64,000 bases of DNA, taken from positions 47,001-111,000 of the forward strand of contig CAUZLF010000234.1 in assembly GCA_963580285.1 (NCBI GenBank), written 5' to 3'. The DNA comes from Lucinisca nassula (Eukaryota; Mollusca; Bivalvia; Lucinida; Lucinidae). A program made the translations under genes and the position numbers. Each line of letters begins with the position of its first letter. Positions within the stretch are counted from its first letter, which is position 1. The notes under the pieces are model-generated. The model did no database searches. It was not told where the DNA came from and worked only from the letters and a program-made list of their open reading frames with translations. Positions 35,126 through 45,936 of this stretch are shown here, piece after piece.

Positions 35126-35975
35126 AAGCTTATTTCATCGGATGTGTGTAGCACTGTGGACACTTTTCCAATGCGCACATAATCTATTCAATATCGGTTG
35201 ACGTGTTGTATTCATGAAATATCATGTATCATGCAAAGAGGGAACGATATATTAAGAGAGTGAGTGGGAGTGGGTGAGTGGGGCACTTGACTGAATGAGT
35301 ACGTGACAAAAATATGTCTTCACTGAAACTAAGAAAATCATCTTTATCAGATGTAGGTCGCACCGAATACTTCCCCAGTACGCCATGTTATATTACCAGT
35401 AGGGTAAGGCAAGTATTATTCATGATATGTAAATGCTTGAATGGGTAAGTGAACGAGTGATGAAGAGACCGGTGCGATTGAGTGAGAGGGAGCTTGACTG
35501 ACTTAGTGCGTGCTAAGCCGGTCCTAATGCAAACAAAGATAATTTCTTCGGATGTGTGTAACACTGGGGATACATTTCCAGTGCGTCGCATAATCTATTC
35601 AGTATCGTTTGATATGTTTTATTCATACAATATCATGTAAATTTTTTTTTGAATTAGTGAATCAGAGAGTCGACAGTGAGTGTGTCATTTATGGTTGGAA
35701 GCAAGCGGGGCACTTAATTGAGGAGTGCGTTGCAAGCATATATATATATATATATATTTGCTCATTGGAAGAAAACGAAATACAAATTTTCAATTATACT
35801 TATGATGTGTGTTGCATTGAGAACTCCCTTCAAATATGCCACATTATCTAGCCTGTATCGCATGATTTGTTTGAGCCATTGATAAAATTGAGAAAACATA
35901 AATCAGAGAGTGACTAACCGAAAGAATGTATGAGTATGTGAGTGAGTGAGTAAAAGAGTCGGTGAGTGAGTGATT

Positions 35976-36259
35976 GATTTGTTTGTTTGTTTGATTTCAC
36001 GTCCCAGTCAACACTGTAAAGGTCATTTTGAGACGTTGCTTCCAATTTCATGACTTTTACCCGACGTTGAGATGAAATGACATCCCTGTCGCCCAATGCC
36101 AACCAATTGGGTTTATTAGTATGTACGGTCAGCCTCGCACCGCGGTTCATGCACAGGCTTAGATCCTCTAAGTTGTTTACCAGTACTAGTGTGCGGGCCG
36201 GATTCAGCTCTGCGTGGAAGCACCATGCGGCCCATATATTTCTTCAAGCCCCTATAGAC
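35976..36259 (-). mobile_element. SINE-like element A in the array
   Basis: Minus-strand full-length copy beginning GATTTGTTTGTTTGTTTGATTTC. It is flanked by the direct repeat GTGAGTGATT at 35966-35975 and 36260-36269. Because the target is itself TGAGTGAG-rich, the duplicated word is less decisive than at 21526. Confidence 0.85.
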
Positions 36260-37132
36260 GTGAGTGATTTAGTGGGAGGGTAAGTGAAACTATTGACTGA
36301 AAGGGCGCATGACAAGCATGTTTTCATAAATAATCTACAAACGTTCTAAAATATATATGGACTGGAGAAGTTTTCTAATCAAATGTTAGTTTCCGCATAT
36401 CATTTAAGCGATTCGATGTTTTTAAGCCTATTTATAGCCAAGATGATCTTCCCATATACAACCGTTTGAAGAAAATAGCACCTAGGTGTATGTGTGTGTG
36501 CTTTGTTTGTGTGTGAGAGAGAGAGCAATAAATGCGAGGCCAGCATGTTTTAAAACAAATAAAAACTGTTTCTATAGCTGAAGTATGCAGCAATTTGAAC
36601 ACCTTACAAATGTGTCATATTATGGTTATCAATACCTTATCGAATTGCATGTTTTATTCATGATGATATGAATATGATTAGTGAAAAAATGTATGGTAGA
36701 GTGAGTGAGAGTGGGTGAGTGGGACACTTGACTGAATGAGTGCGTGGCAAATATGTCTTCACTGAAACAAAGAATATCATCTTTATATGAGATGTGTAGC
36801 ATTGTGTACACTTTCCTTGAGCAACTTATAATATAATAATATATCCAGAAGCGTATTCCTGATATGTGAATACTTCAAAGAGTGAGTAAGTGAGTAGTTT
36901 AGGACGTAGTACCGAAGCGTTAATGCAAAATCATTCATTCATAGACAAATGACTAATGTTAATGTTCAGACCAACAGACATGGACTACAGAAGAGCGTTA
37001 ACAAGAGCGAATGAGATATTGAGAGACCGATGAGAATGGGTGAGTGGGAGCTTGACTGACTGAGTGCGTGGTAAATAAAAATCAAATATGAGTTCCTTTA
37101 AGAGCAATGAAAACATTCATAAGAAAGAAGAT

Positions 37133-37178
37133 GGGCCATACTACGTAGTTTCGGCTAATAAAGCCTCACCAGTGACCC
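37133..37178 (-). ncRNA. Degenerate hammerhead ribozyme, unit 1
   Basis: On the minus strand: stem I GGGTCA with TGGCCC (one wobble), core CTGGTGA, stem II GGCT/AGCC with loop TTATT, GAAA, stem III CTA/TAG, and TA before the cleavage position. The canonical core is CTGATGA, and here the A of the GAT is G. That position is essential in known hammerheads, so activity is probably lost or strongly reduced. Confidence 0.8.
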
Positions 37179-37515
37179 CGCAACGATCCGGCAAAGAAAG
37201 CCAGAGGAAACACACTGCAACTTTGCGAACCTCGAACAGGCAGCCGACCAAAAGACCGATATAAATCCAAATGGGGCCCAAATAATTAAAAACCTGTCCA
37301 GAATATGAGTCTTAACTATTAATTTATTTCTGATTTCTCAGAATATTCACACTGACCTCAAAGGACCAAAAGTAAAATATAAACTGCACTATGGTTGATG
37401 TACGGGGAGACGTTTTACGGCCGCCACACGGCACAACACCAGCTGCAGTGAAGGCAAATAAAAAACAAACATGAGTTCCTTTAAGAGCAATGAAAACATT
37501 CATAAGAAAGAAGAT

Positions 37516-37561
37516 GGGCCATACTACGTAGTTTCGGCTAATAAAGCCTCACCAGTGACCC
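37516..37561 (-). ncRNA. Degenerate hammerhead ribozyme, unit 2
   Basis: Same structure and the same CTGGTGA core change as unit 1, exactly 383 bp away. The shared lesion shows that the dimer arose by copying an already altered monomer. Confidence 0.8.
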
Positions 37562-38529
37562 CGCAACGATCCGGCAAAGAAAGCCAGAGGAAACACACTG
37601 CAACATTGCGAACCTCGAACAGGCAGCCGACCCAAAGACCGATATAAATCCAAATGGGGCCCAAATAATTAAAAACCTGTCCAGAATATGAGTCTTAACC
37701 ATTAATTTATTTCTGATTTCTCAGCATATTCACGCTGACCTCAAAGGACCAAAAGTAAAATATAAACTGCACTATGGAAACAAAGCTAATTTCGTCAGAT
37801 GTGTGTAGCACTGTGGACACTTTCCCAGTGCGCCTTATTATATAACCAGTAGGGTACGAAGAGTACTATTTACGATATTGCTTCATGATAAATGCTTGAA
37901 TGAGTAAGTGAATGGTTGATTGAGAAACCGTTGAGATTGAGTGAGTAGGAGGTTGACTGACTGAGTGCATGGTAAAGTAGAAGTAAAACAAAGATCAGGA
38001 ATCGAGACAATTAACTTACTCCACCAATCAAATACACCAAAGGGAAAAAACACAAACATTAAGCGACCAGAACATAAAGGAAACCCTAAACAAAGGAAGG
38101 CCATAAGGACAGTTACTTTCCCACAAAATGGCCATATGGCCATCCAAAATAAAAAGACACAAGTGATACACACAGTAAGTAACAAACAACAACATAAAAT
38201 AAATCGCCACAGAAGAACCGCCTTGGAAAGATTTCCACTGGGGGGGGGGGGGGGGGCTTAAATCGATTTTACGTGGCCACAATCCTCGCCCTTACTTCCG
38301 TCGCGATTTAGACATATAATTTGATCAGTCCGCATGAAGGCCTCCTAACTCATCAGTGCAACATCTCCATGAACACAAATAATCAAAGAACCACAGAGGT
38401 GAGACAACGGTGAGGACTCGACAGCAAGAAACCACTGAAATGCTGGAGCAAAAGAAAACCTACAGTTAGACTCCGATGGGCACAACCAGAGACAGCGATC
38501 AGGCACCAACAAACATTACCTTGCGATTA

Positions 38530-39470
38530 TATATTTTTCTGAATTTATATACTAAGTCACCATAAAATTTGGGTTCCGATAGACCTTGTTGCAGAAGAGA
38601 TTTAAGTCCAATATTGAATTTTGAAATTAAATCAGAATGGCGTCTATAAATTTTGAAAAGGCTTTGCGTAGTTTATGGGTCCGATAACCCTGATTAAGAA
38701 GTTTAGCCGTTAATAATTTATTACGAGTGTTGAAGTCAGTTACATGACTACACACTCTTGCAAATCGAATTAATTACGAAATATAAACACCATAGGATGG
38801 CGCACGAGGAACATCACCATCCAAAAAAGGAAAATTTACAATCTCAAAGTTAAAGTCATCGCGTTTATCATTAATTTTGCACGAAACAAAGCCATCTACA
38901 ATAGAAAGATGTAAATCCAAAAACGGGGCCTCGGTATCAGAAGAATTTGCTTTAATTAAATGAAGTTCTGGGGGGTAAATCTGACTAATCAAACCATCGA
39001 AATAGGTATTATCAATATTTAATAAGTCATCTAAATATTTAGAAGTGGGGCTAAAAGCTTCAATAATTTCAGATTGGTTATCAATGGAAAGCGACAACAT
39101 GAATAAAAATAAAAAATCATAACAATACAAGAATAGATCAGCCACAAGAGGTGCGCAATTCGTACCCATCGGAATGCCCACAATTTGTCTAAATAACTTA
39201 GTACCGAATCTAGTATAAATATTGTCAAGTAGAAAGGTGAGGGCATCACACACTTTCTGACATGACCAAAGTGTATAATTCTTATGCTCTTTAGAAGTGA
39301 AAACTGCATTTCTGACATTACATGCAAGCTAGAGAGAATCTTCTCTGTGAAAAGCCCATTAAATTAAATCATTAAGCTTTTCTTTTATAAGATTATGAGG
39401 AAGTGTGTAAAGAGTGGAAAAATCGTAAGTAGACAGACTTGAAGCACGAAAACGTCTGGATTTCAATTTA
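38530..39470 (-). pseudogene. Penelope-like reverse transcriptase catalytic region
   Basis: In order on the minus strand: motif A YDFSTLYT near 39420, CDALTFLLDNIYTRFGTKLF, motif B region IVGIPMGTNCAPLVADLFLY, motif C KYLDDLLNIDNTYF (Y-L-D-D) and downstream EAPFLDLHLS, DKRDDFNFEIVNFPFLDG and APSYGVYIS. The longest uninterrupted frame spans 39253-38774. The GIPMGTNCAPL...DLFL and NFPFL signatures belong to a reverse transcriptase group widespread in aquatic invertebrates, which I assign to Penelope-like elements on general resemblance. The assignment to that order is less certain than the reverse transcriptase call. Frameshifts and stops interrupt it on both sides. Confidence 0.8.
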
Positions 39471-39471
39471 T

Positions 39472-40086
39472 TTAAAACCTCATTCGAATTTTTATAGACC
39501 AAAACAGATTTCTTCCTAATCTTTCAAAGACTTCATCACAATATTTAATCACATGCGTTTTAATAGCAGTAAGACAGGAAGTTAATAATTTAGAAAGTTC
39601 ATTGGTAGTGCAAGAGCTAAAATTTGCAATAAACCGTGCTTTGTTAGGTCTTTTATGAAGTTTTGGTAACCAGTATAGCGTAGGAAGCTTTTCTTTGCCT
39701 TCGGTAACATACACAGCAAACTTGGTGGCTGAATGACAAATATGTTTATCTACTATAACTCTCCCATCAGCTAAAGGCTGAAGTTCATAGGCCTTAGTAC
39801 CACCAAGCTCCTGCTTAAGCGTGTTAACATAGTGGAGCCGTCACACAACGACGACGTTGTTAGCGGCCATGTCTGCAGGGGCCAAAACAAACTTCTTATG
39901 AAATTCTTGAATACCTAGTTTAAGCTGACGTAAAGACGTCTTAGACTTAGGAGGTAATAAGTAAGTATTTTGAGAATAGAAAGAAATGCATTTATTCACT
40001 AGTTTTAAAATGCTAAGTTTCCAGTTCTTAAGGGCTTTATGCTCAACATACAATCGCTTACACCATCGATTACCGAATTCATTCAA
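39472..40086 (-). pseudogene. Penelope-like element, pre-catalytic region
   Basis: Two frames: NEFGNRWCKRLYVEHKALKNWK...LRQLKLGIQEFHKKFVLAPAD (40086-39841), which matches the region just before the fingers in this reverse transcriptase group, and LPTLYWLPKLHKRPNKARFI (39714-39472), the PTLYWLPKLHK.P...R.I motif preceding motif A in Penelope-like and related enzymes. A frameshift separates this part from motif A. Confidence 0.78.
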
Positions 40087-40179
40087 GGAAGCAGCGATTT
40101 CATCTCTACATTTACTGAAATCAATTTAGAAGGACACCGATATTTCGGTCCTTTAGAAATTATATTCCTTATCCTAGAA

Positions 40180-40647
40180 TCAGGAATAAGTTTTCAAATT
40201 GCCAGTTATTACCTTACCAGCAGCAGGATAACAATACACTGAGTTTTTACAATCACCTGAATCAGGAGTATAAGTATCAATATCAAGATCTGAAACAAGT
40301 TTATTGAAATTAAAAATGATAGATCGAACAGGTTTGTTACATTTATAGCAAATTATAGGTGTTTCAGTATTTTGAAAATAAGCAGGAATGGAAGAAAGCA
40401 CCGGGCTCTCACGGAAGATACTGGGCAAATCTATAAAATCCAGACCCTTATTAATGAAGGATATTTTGAAGAAATGGCGTTTATGATTAATTTCAGAATC
40501 AATGTAAGGACGGAGAGTATGCTGAATATAGCCTCTAGTTAAGAGAGCCGCATCATATAACTGATTAGAACTATCGTAGAATTTATTCGCCTCGGTGTCC
40601 AGAAGACGTAAAACAGAAACGGGTAATGAACTTAGAAATGAAAGCAT
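40180..40647 (-). pseudogene. Penelope-like element N-terminal segment
   Basis: A 155-codon frame containing IDLPSIFRESPVLSSIPAYF, ICYKCNKPVRSIIFNFNKLV (a C..C pair) and GDCKNSVYCYPAAGKVITGN. These are the usual N-terminal companion motifs of this retroelement family. I see no GIY-YIG motif in this frame, so the endonuclease type of this family cannot be read here. The next frame continues out of register, so the copy is dead. Confidence 0.7.
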
Positions 40648-40885
40648 AGAGTGGCCTTCATGATTTAATATTAATATTGACAGTCACTTCAGTCTAGTAT
40701 TGGTTCGTTTAAAAGCACGTAAGTTACGTTTATAGTTACCATTTTTCCTGGTGCCGTGAGATCTAGTTCTGCGTTTTCGACATTCCAGGAGCGAGAAGAT
40801 ATCAAAGCCCGGCATCCTGGAAATAATACCCTCATGATAAATGTTGTCATTAAATCCCAGTGGAAAAGGGGTCTTTAAAGATTAA

Positions 40886-41763
40886 GTCAAATTTACAAAC
40901 ATGTACTGAAAATATATATGGACTGGAGAGGCTTTCTATCCAAATGTCAGTTTCCGCATAACATTACCGCGATCAAATGTGTTTTGTTTCTTTATAGTCC
41001 AGATGGTCTTCCCACGTACAATTCTTTATCGAAAATAGCAACTAGTAGTAGGTGTGTGTTTGTTTATGTGAATGAGTGACAGCAAGCGGAGAAATTTACC
41101 GAATGAATGCGAGGCAAGTATGTTTAAGGAAACCGAAGACTATTACTTAACCTGCTGTACGTAGCAATATGAACGCCTTAAATCGTGTCATTTCATCGTT
41201 ATGTATCCCAGTTTTATTCATGATGTTATGTAAATGATTGAATTAGTGAAAGAATGAATGAGTGAGTGAGAGTGGGTGAGTGGGGCACTTGACTGAATGA
41301 GTGCGTGGCAGATTTGTCTTCACTGAAACAAAGAATATAAATTTTTTCTGATGTTTGTTACATAGCACAGTGAACCCTTTCATAGTGCGCCACATTATAT
41401 ATCAATCAACGTAAGATAAGTTTAATTCATGATATGTGAATACATGGATGAGTGATTAAGTGAAAGGTGATTGAGATACCGAAGAGATTGAGTGTTAGGG
41501 AGCTTTACTGACAGAATGCGTAGTAGGCCTTTCTAAATGGAAACAAAGCTTATTCCATCGGATGTGTGTAGCACTGTGGACACTTTTACAATAAACCCAT
41601 AATCTATTTACGTGTTTGACGTGTTGTATGCATAAAATATCATGTAAATACCATGTATCATGTGTAAAGTGAGTGAGAGATTGAGAGAGTGCGTGAGAGT
41701 TGGTGAGTGGGGTACTTGACTGAATGAGAACGTGACAAATATGTCTTCATTGAAACAAAGAAT
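40886..41763. repeat. TGAGTGAG-rich tandem repeat, block 2
   Basis: Same 180-bp family as block 1, with the TATATATGGACTGGAGAGG marker at 40912 and several GTGTAGCACTGTGGACAC words. It ends abruptly at AGAATATCATCT. Confidence 0.88.
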
Positions 41764-43145
41764 ATCATCTATACCAAACCCTTATTGTCTTTATGATCCA
41801 TCAAAAGCATTGTCAAATAGAAATTTAGATCATATCTAATAATTTAAGCATGCATAAATCTTCAGTGACAAAGAAACTTTGAAGTTTGCGAAAAAGTTAT
41901 CGCTTACAGATTATACAATGAAAGCCGAACAAACCATAATTTTATGAAAAAGCGCAAAGTTTACCTCTTTCTGGAATGAAACCCAGACACCGGCTTGCAT
42001 CAGTGGTTCTTCTCCTATGTCTTTGGAACACTTCAATCCTAAAATGCACTAAATTATGCCTTAATAGCATACCAACTGGTAATTATGGCTGATTTTACAT
42101 CTATACCCCCTATTTTATGTAAATATTGCATTTTTAGGATATTTTGATGACAAAACTTTGATGAAAATGATTATAAATGCCTTAATAACATGGGAATTAG
42201 TGGCTATATATCTGTTCAGATCCTTTAACATGAATCTAATCAATTAGAACCAATAATAGATGAGAAAACTTATCGCGATATTGCAGGAGAGACAATTTTG
42301 AAGTTTTGCTTTGGTCAGAGACCAAGGCCAAAAAAAAAAAAAACATGTAACCTTACTGTTATATTCCAGATGGTATAGACTCTTTCTCTTGTGTTTCTGG
42401 TTATACACTTACTGTAAGACTTTTTCCAAAACAAACCCAATAACAATTGATAAACATGGCTTTAAAGTAACCCCCCCCCCCCCCACCACCACCCCAATGC
42501 ACTGATCAGAAGCAAAACCTGATCAAATACACCCTGTTAGACCTAAATTACCACTAACCTTACACTTTTTTACGGTTTGTATGGCAAACCATATGCCAGG
42601 AATATCCATTTTATGATACAGAATTGGACAGAACCTACCAATGTGTGAAAATATGATATAATGACTGAACACGGGAGTGTGGGGCTGATTTTTCTACTTT
42701 TGGTATAGGGAGCTAACCACTAAATATTTTCCATAGGCGACAATAGTAACCTTTTACATGCTCCCACAAAAACTACACATACAAAACTTTTCAAACCTTA
42801 CTTATTTATAGAGCCATCCTAGCTCAACAAGTTGATGAGAAAAAAACAACACATGTTGCGCTTCTCCTTTTCAAGTTATGGTCCGCCATGTTTGTTTACA
42901 TGCAGATTCGCAGTGAATACAAGCCGGCTTTTTAACGGAGAGGTGACAATATAAAATCAGCAAAATTTCTTTGAGCTTGCAGATGTAATTATAAAACACA
43001 AATCATTTTATTTCCTTATAACTATCCTTTTCTCACAATGAAATGAAACATGGGATATTTATCCAATGGCAGCCTGCCTGGTATTTAGACTGCAACTAAA
43101 AGCTCTGTCCCAAAGTGATAAAACCCAGTACCTCCAGTATTTAGT
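41764..43145. mobile_element. Unclassified 1.4-kb insertion in the array
   Basis: The 180-bp array breaks off at AATATCATCT and resumes at ATCGGATGTGTGTAGCAC. Between them lie 1.38 kb of AT-rich sequence unlike the array, with an A-run near 42328 and a C-run at 42472-42484. There is no frame over 65 codons with any recognisable motif and no visible terminal inverted repeats. An insertion is the simplest reading. Family unknown. Confidence 0.5.
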
Positions 43146-43563
43146 GCCAAGCTACCTATATCGGATGTGTGTAGCACTGTGAACACTTTCCAAGTACGCC
43201 ATATTATATAACCAGTAGGGTATGGCAAGTATTATTCATGGTATGTAAATGCTTGAAAGAGTGAGTCAATGTTGAGTGATTGAGAGACGGTTGGGATTGA
43301 GTGAGTTGGAGCTTGACTGACTGAGTGCGTGATAAGGCTGTCTTAATGAATCAATTTAGCTAATTTCTTTGGAAGTGTGAAGCGCAGTGGACACTTTCAA
43401 ATGCGCCGCATAATCTATATTTTATTTGTTTGACGTCTTTATTCATACAATATCATGTAAAACTTTCAGTTATTGAGTCAGATAGTCTAATACTCAGTGA
43501 CAAGCATATGTATATGCTCATGGGCAAAAATGAAATGAAGAAATTATATTTATTTATATTATT
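43146..43563. repeat. TGAGTGAG-rich tandem repeat, block 3
   Basis: Array units resume with ATCGGATGTGTGTAGCACTGTG and a GAGTGAGTTGGAGCTTGACTG word, then stop at the LINE 3' end. Confidence 0.85.
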
Positions 43564-43686
43564 GGTTGATGATGATGATGCTTTCGTGTTTAACGACGCG
43601 TCAACCCTCTCTGTGGGTCATAAGCGTCAAGAGGTTAATGGTTAAACGGCATGAAGAATTATGAGGATATTAAAAGTAAAAAAACG

Positions 43687-44810
43687 TTAGTATGAAATGT
43701 ATAAAAATCTGAAACAGTTAAATCTTATGAAAAAGTCTTTTAAGAATAAAATAATATTATAAACAGGTACATCTTGAAATAATTGTTGCAAAGTGTCAGC
43801 TTTAAAGTATACGTTACCAGACTGTAAAAAGTCTACACAGTCAATTAAGATATGTTTCACAGTAAATGGCTGATCACAACCTACACAAGAAGGCTGATCA
43901 TCACCATTAAAAATATAAGAATGAGTAACTCTGGTATGGCCGATGCGCGGTCGCGTTAATACTACATCCTCTTTCCTGGAAAACTGTGTAGGAGAGCATT
44001 TTGTTCCAACGACAGGTTTAATGGCATGGAGTTTGTTATTTATTGCACCGTCCCATTCGCCTTGCCATTTAGACAATATGCATCTGTTGATAAATGGTTT
44101 AAAGTTATTAAAAGGGATTTTAAAAACAGATGGATCAAGATTGAGCGATCCCTTTGCTTTTTTATCAGCATATTCATTGCCGGCAATGCCGATATGGCTC
44201 GGAAGCCAACAAAACAAAATTTGGTGTGTTTTAAAAATTTCATGATGTTTTTCAATCAACTTTTGTATTTGAGGATTTTTAGATGATGAATGGTCTAAAG
44301 CCTAAAGCACAGAAAGTGAATCAGAAAATATGATTGCTTTTTGAAATGTTGAAGGACTGATAAAATCTAAAGCTAGGTCTATTGCTTTGGCTTCAGCTGT
44401 AAAAATATATGAACCATCTGGAAGGCGCAAGGTTTGGTGCGTATCTTGAGAAACATACGCACAACCAACTTGTTCTCCTTCTTTGGAACCATCAGTATAG
44501 ACTTGCTGGTATTCATCATAACGTGACTGCAGTACCTGAAAGTTTTGTTTGAGTAGCATTGGATTTGATTCGGATTTTTGTCATGTAAGTCAAACAGAAT
44601 AGGAGGATTTTTAATACACCAAGATGGAACTCCGGCCGTTTCATGTTTTTGAATATTTGTAAGCTCGATACCTGAATTTTCTAGCAGTGGTAATATACGT
44701 AATCCAAAAGGTTTGATAGCTGTGGGTTTAGTTTCATACTTATCTACAGATTGAGGTGGAAATGAAATTTTGGATGCTGGGTTAGATTGATTTGCAGCGT
44801 CCAATAGCAT
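43687..44810 (-). pseudogene. LINE linker, RNase H and CCHC tail
   Basis: 44810-44580 encodes the RT to RNase H linker (IKPFGLRILPLLENSGIELT, VPSWCIKNPP). RNase H follows in two frames: VYTDGSKEGE (first Asp), TAEAKAIDLAL (Glu), IIFSDSLSVL (Asp), then after a stop near 44300 CWLPSHIGIAGNEYADKKAK (His and last Asp). The carboxylate set is complete. The tail CVGCDQPFTVKHILIDC is a C-x2-C-x7-H-x4-C motif common at the end of such LINE proteins. The frame ends at 43687. Confidence 0.88.
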
Positions 44811-45048
44811 ACTGAAGAGAAAGTTTCTCCCTGCGCGAAGTTAAAGATGGTTCATCTGCTTCTACATAAAGGCTTAATACGGGAGAAGTACGGACGGCTC
44901 CCATAGCCAGACAAAGGCCTTGGTGATGGATAGTATCCAAGGATTTTAAATAGGACTTTATGACAGAACCATAAACAACAGACCCGTAATCTAATTTAGA
45001 TATTATTAAAGACCGGTAGAGATGTAATAAAGTATACCGATCTGCACC
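44811..45048 (-). pseudogene. LINE region between RT and linker, decayed
   Basis: No long frame is open, but minus-strand fragments such as SLIISKLDYGSVVYGSVIKS and LGAVRTSPVLSLYVEA-like words are readable and typical of the segment after the reverse transcriptase thumb. Confidence 0.6.
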
Positions 45049-45936
45049 TCAACTTGTATGAGCTAAACCTTTAAAAAGATTCAAAGCTTTTAAGCATTTC
45101 GCTTTAAGATATTTAATATGGGGAATAAATGATAACATTTGATCAAATATGACACCAAGAAATTTGGCTTCTTCAACAACAGGAATTTGTGATCCGTTTA
45201 AAAACATGGAAGGATGTTCCTGTTTCTTCCGTAGTTCACAAAAATGAACACACTGCGTTTTCGACTTGGAGAACTTGAAACCATTTTTATCAGTCCATTC
45301 TTCTATTCTTTTTAAATTTTGTTGTAACTTTCGTTCAATTGTTTTCATATTTTTTGAACGGTAACATATACAAAAATCATCAACATACAATGAACAATCA
45401 GTTTTGTCGTCCAAACATTGTACAATATTATTTATTTTGATGATTATAGCGTAGTTGAAAGAATACTACCCTGTGGGACACCCTGTTCTTGACCATAGAG
45501 ATCTGACACGGTGGACCCCACACGCACCTGAAACATGCGCTCCCCTAAAAAGCTTTCAATAAAACTGGGAAGTTTTCCTCTTAAGCCAATGTTATGGAGA
45601 TCTTTCAATATTCCATAACGCCATGTAGTATCATATGCTTTCTCCAAGTCGAAAAAGACAGCTACTACGTGTTCTTTGTTAATAAAATCATCTCGTATAA
45701 ATGTTTCTAGTCTTATTAAATTGTCGTTGGTACTACGTTCCGAACGAAAATCCGACATATTCTAAAATGAGGTTGTTGGACTCTAAGTACCAGACTAATC
45801 TTTTGTTTATCATTCTCTCCAATGGTTTACACAAACAACTTGTCAAAGCTATCGGACGATAATTTGTAGGTTCTGCATGATCTTTCCCTGGTTTCGGAAT
45901 TGGTACAGCTGTAGCTAAACGCCAACTCTCAGGACA
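45049..45936 (-). pseudogene. LINE reverse transcriptase, frameshifted
   Basis: On the minus strand: CPESWRLATAVPIPKPGKDH, TNYRPIALTSCLCKPLERMI, then after a frameshift near 45760 motif A AVFFDLEKAYDTTWRYGIL, motif B EQGVPQGSILS, and after a break near 45430 motif C SLYVDDFCICY (Y-V-D-D) followed by KFLGVIFDQMLSFIPHI. All catalytic motifs of a non-LTR reverse transcriptase are visible, but three frames are needed, so the copy cannot encode an intact enzyme. Confidence 0.88.

Larger units (their letters stand above)
32386..37080. repeat. TGAGTGAG-rich tandem repeat, about 180 bp, block 1
   Basis: Diverged units share a run of GAGTGAGTGAG-type words, then TGACTGAATGAGTGCGTGGCAA, TATGTCTTCACTGAAACAAAG, ATCATCTTTATCTGATGTGTGTAGCACTGTGGACAC and a gap rich in TTATTCATGATATGTGAATAC. 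Unit lengths vary from about 160 to 215 bp. A higher-order pattern is marked by TATATATGGA.TGGAGAGG and GTTAGTTTCCGCATA words near 34135, 36355 and 40915. Insertions are annotated separately, and a short unrecognised insert lies at about 36893-37010. No genes. Confidence 0.88.
37081..37780 (-). mobile_element. Retrozyme-like tandem dimer, 383-bp period
   Basis: The stretch from 37091 (GAGTTCCTTTAAGAGCAATG) is repeated at 37474 with very few differences, giving a 383-bp period and nearly two units. Each unit carries on the minus strand a hammerhead-type motif (37133-37178 and 37516-37561). It sits inside the 180-bp array and has no coding capacity. Small non-coding tandem elements with hammerhead motifs are described in plants and animals as retrozymes, thought to spread via circular RNA copied by another element's reverse transcriptase. 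A third, single copy lies at 53000-53264 on the plus strand. The classification is inference from this architecture. Confidence 0.75.
37974..40885 (-). mobile_element. Penelope-like retroelement, 2.9 kb, decayed
   Basis: The longest copy of this family. On the minus strand, 5' to 3': a non-coding or decayed leader to about 40650, an N-terminal conserved segment, the reverse transcriptase, and a 3' untranslated region ending at AAAGTAGAAG on the plus strand. About 300 bp at the end of the coding region, present in the copy at 49200-49400, is missing here near 38520. The 3' region contains a G-homopolymer at 38240-38257. It is inserted in the 180-bp array, with no clear target duplication. Confidence 0.8.
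43564..45936 (-). mobile_element. RNase H-type LINE, 5'-truncated
   Basis: A non-LTR retrotransposon on the minus strand with reverse transcriptase, a linker, an RNase H domain, a C-terminal CCHC motif and a 3' end GGTTGACGCGTCGTTAAACACGAAAGCATCATCATCATC. The 5' part, including any endonuclease, is absent. The truncation point meets the Helitron-like array at about 45936. The RT plus RNase H layout is typical of the I/Jockey-type lineages. Confidence 0.88.

Noticed and set aside
35740..35760. Short TATATA runs in the array as possible promoters
   Set aside because: Simple TA repeats are common here and no gene follows them.
43943..44286. Plus-strand open frames of 86-100 codons
   Set aside because: Antisense to the RNase H region of the LINE.
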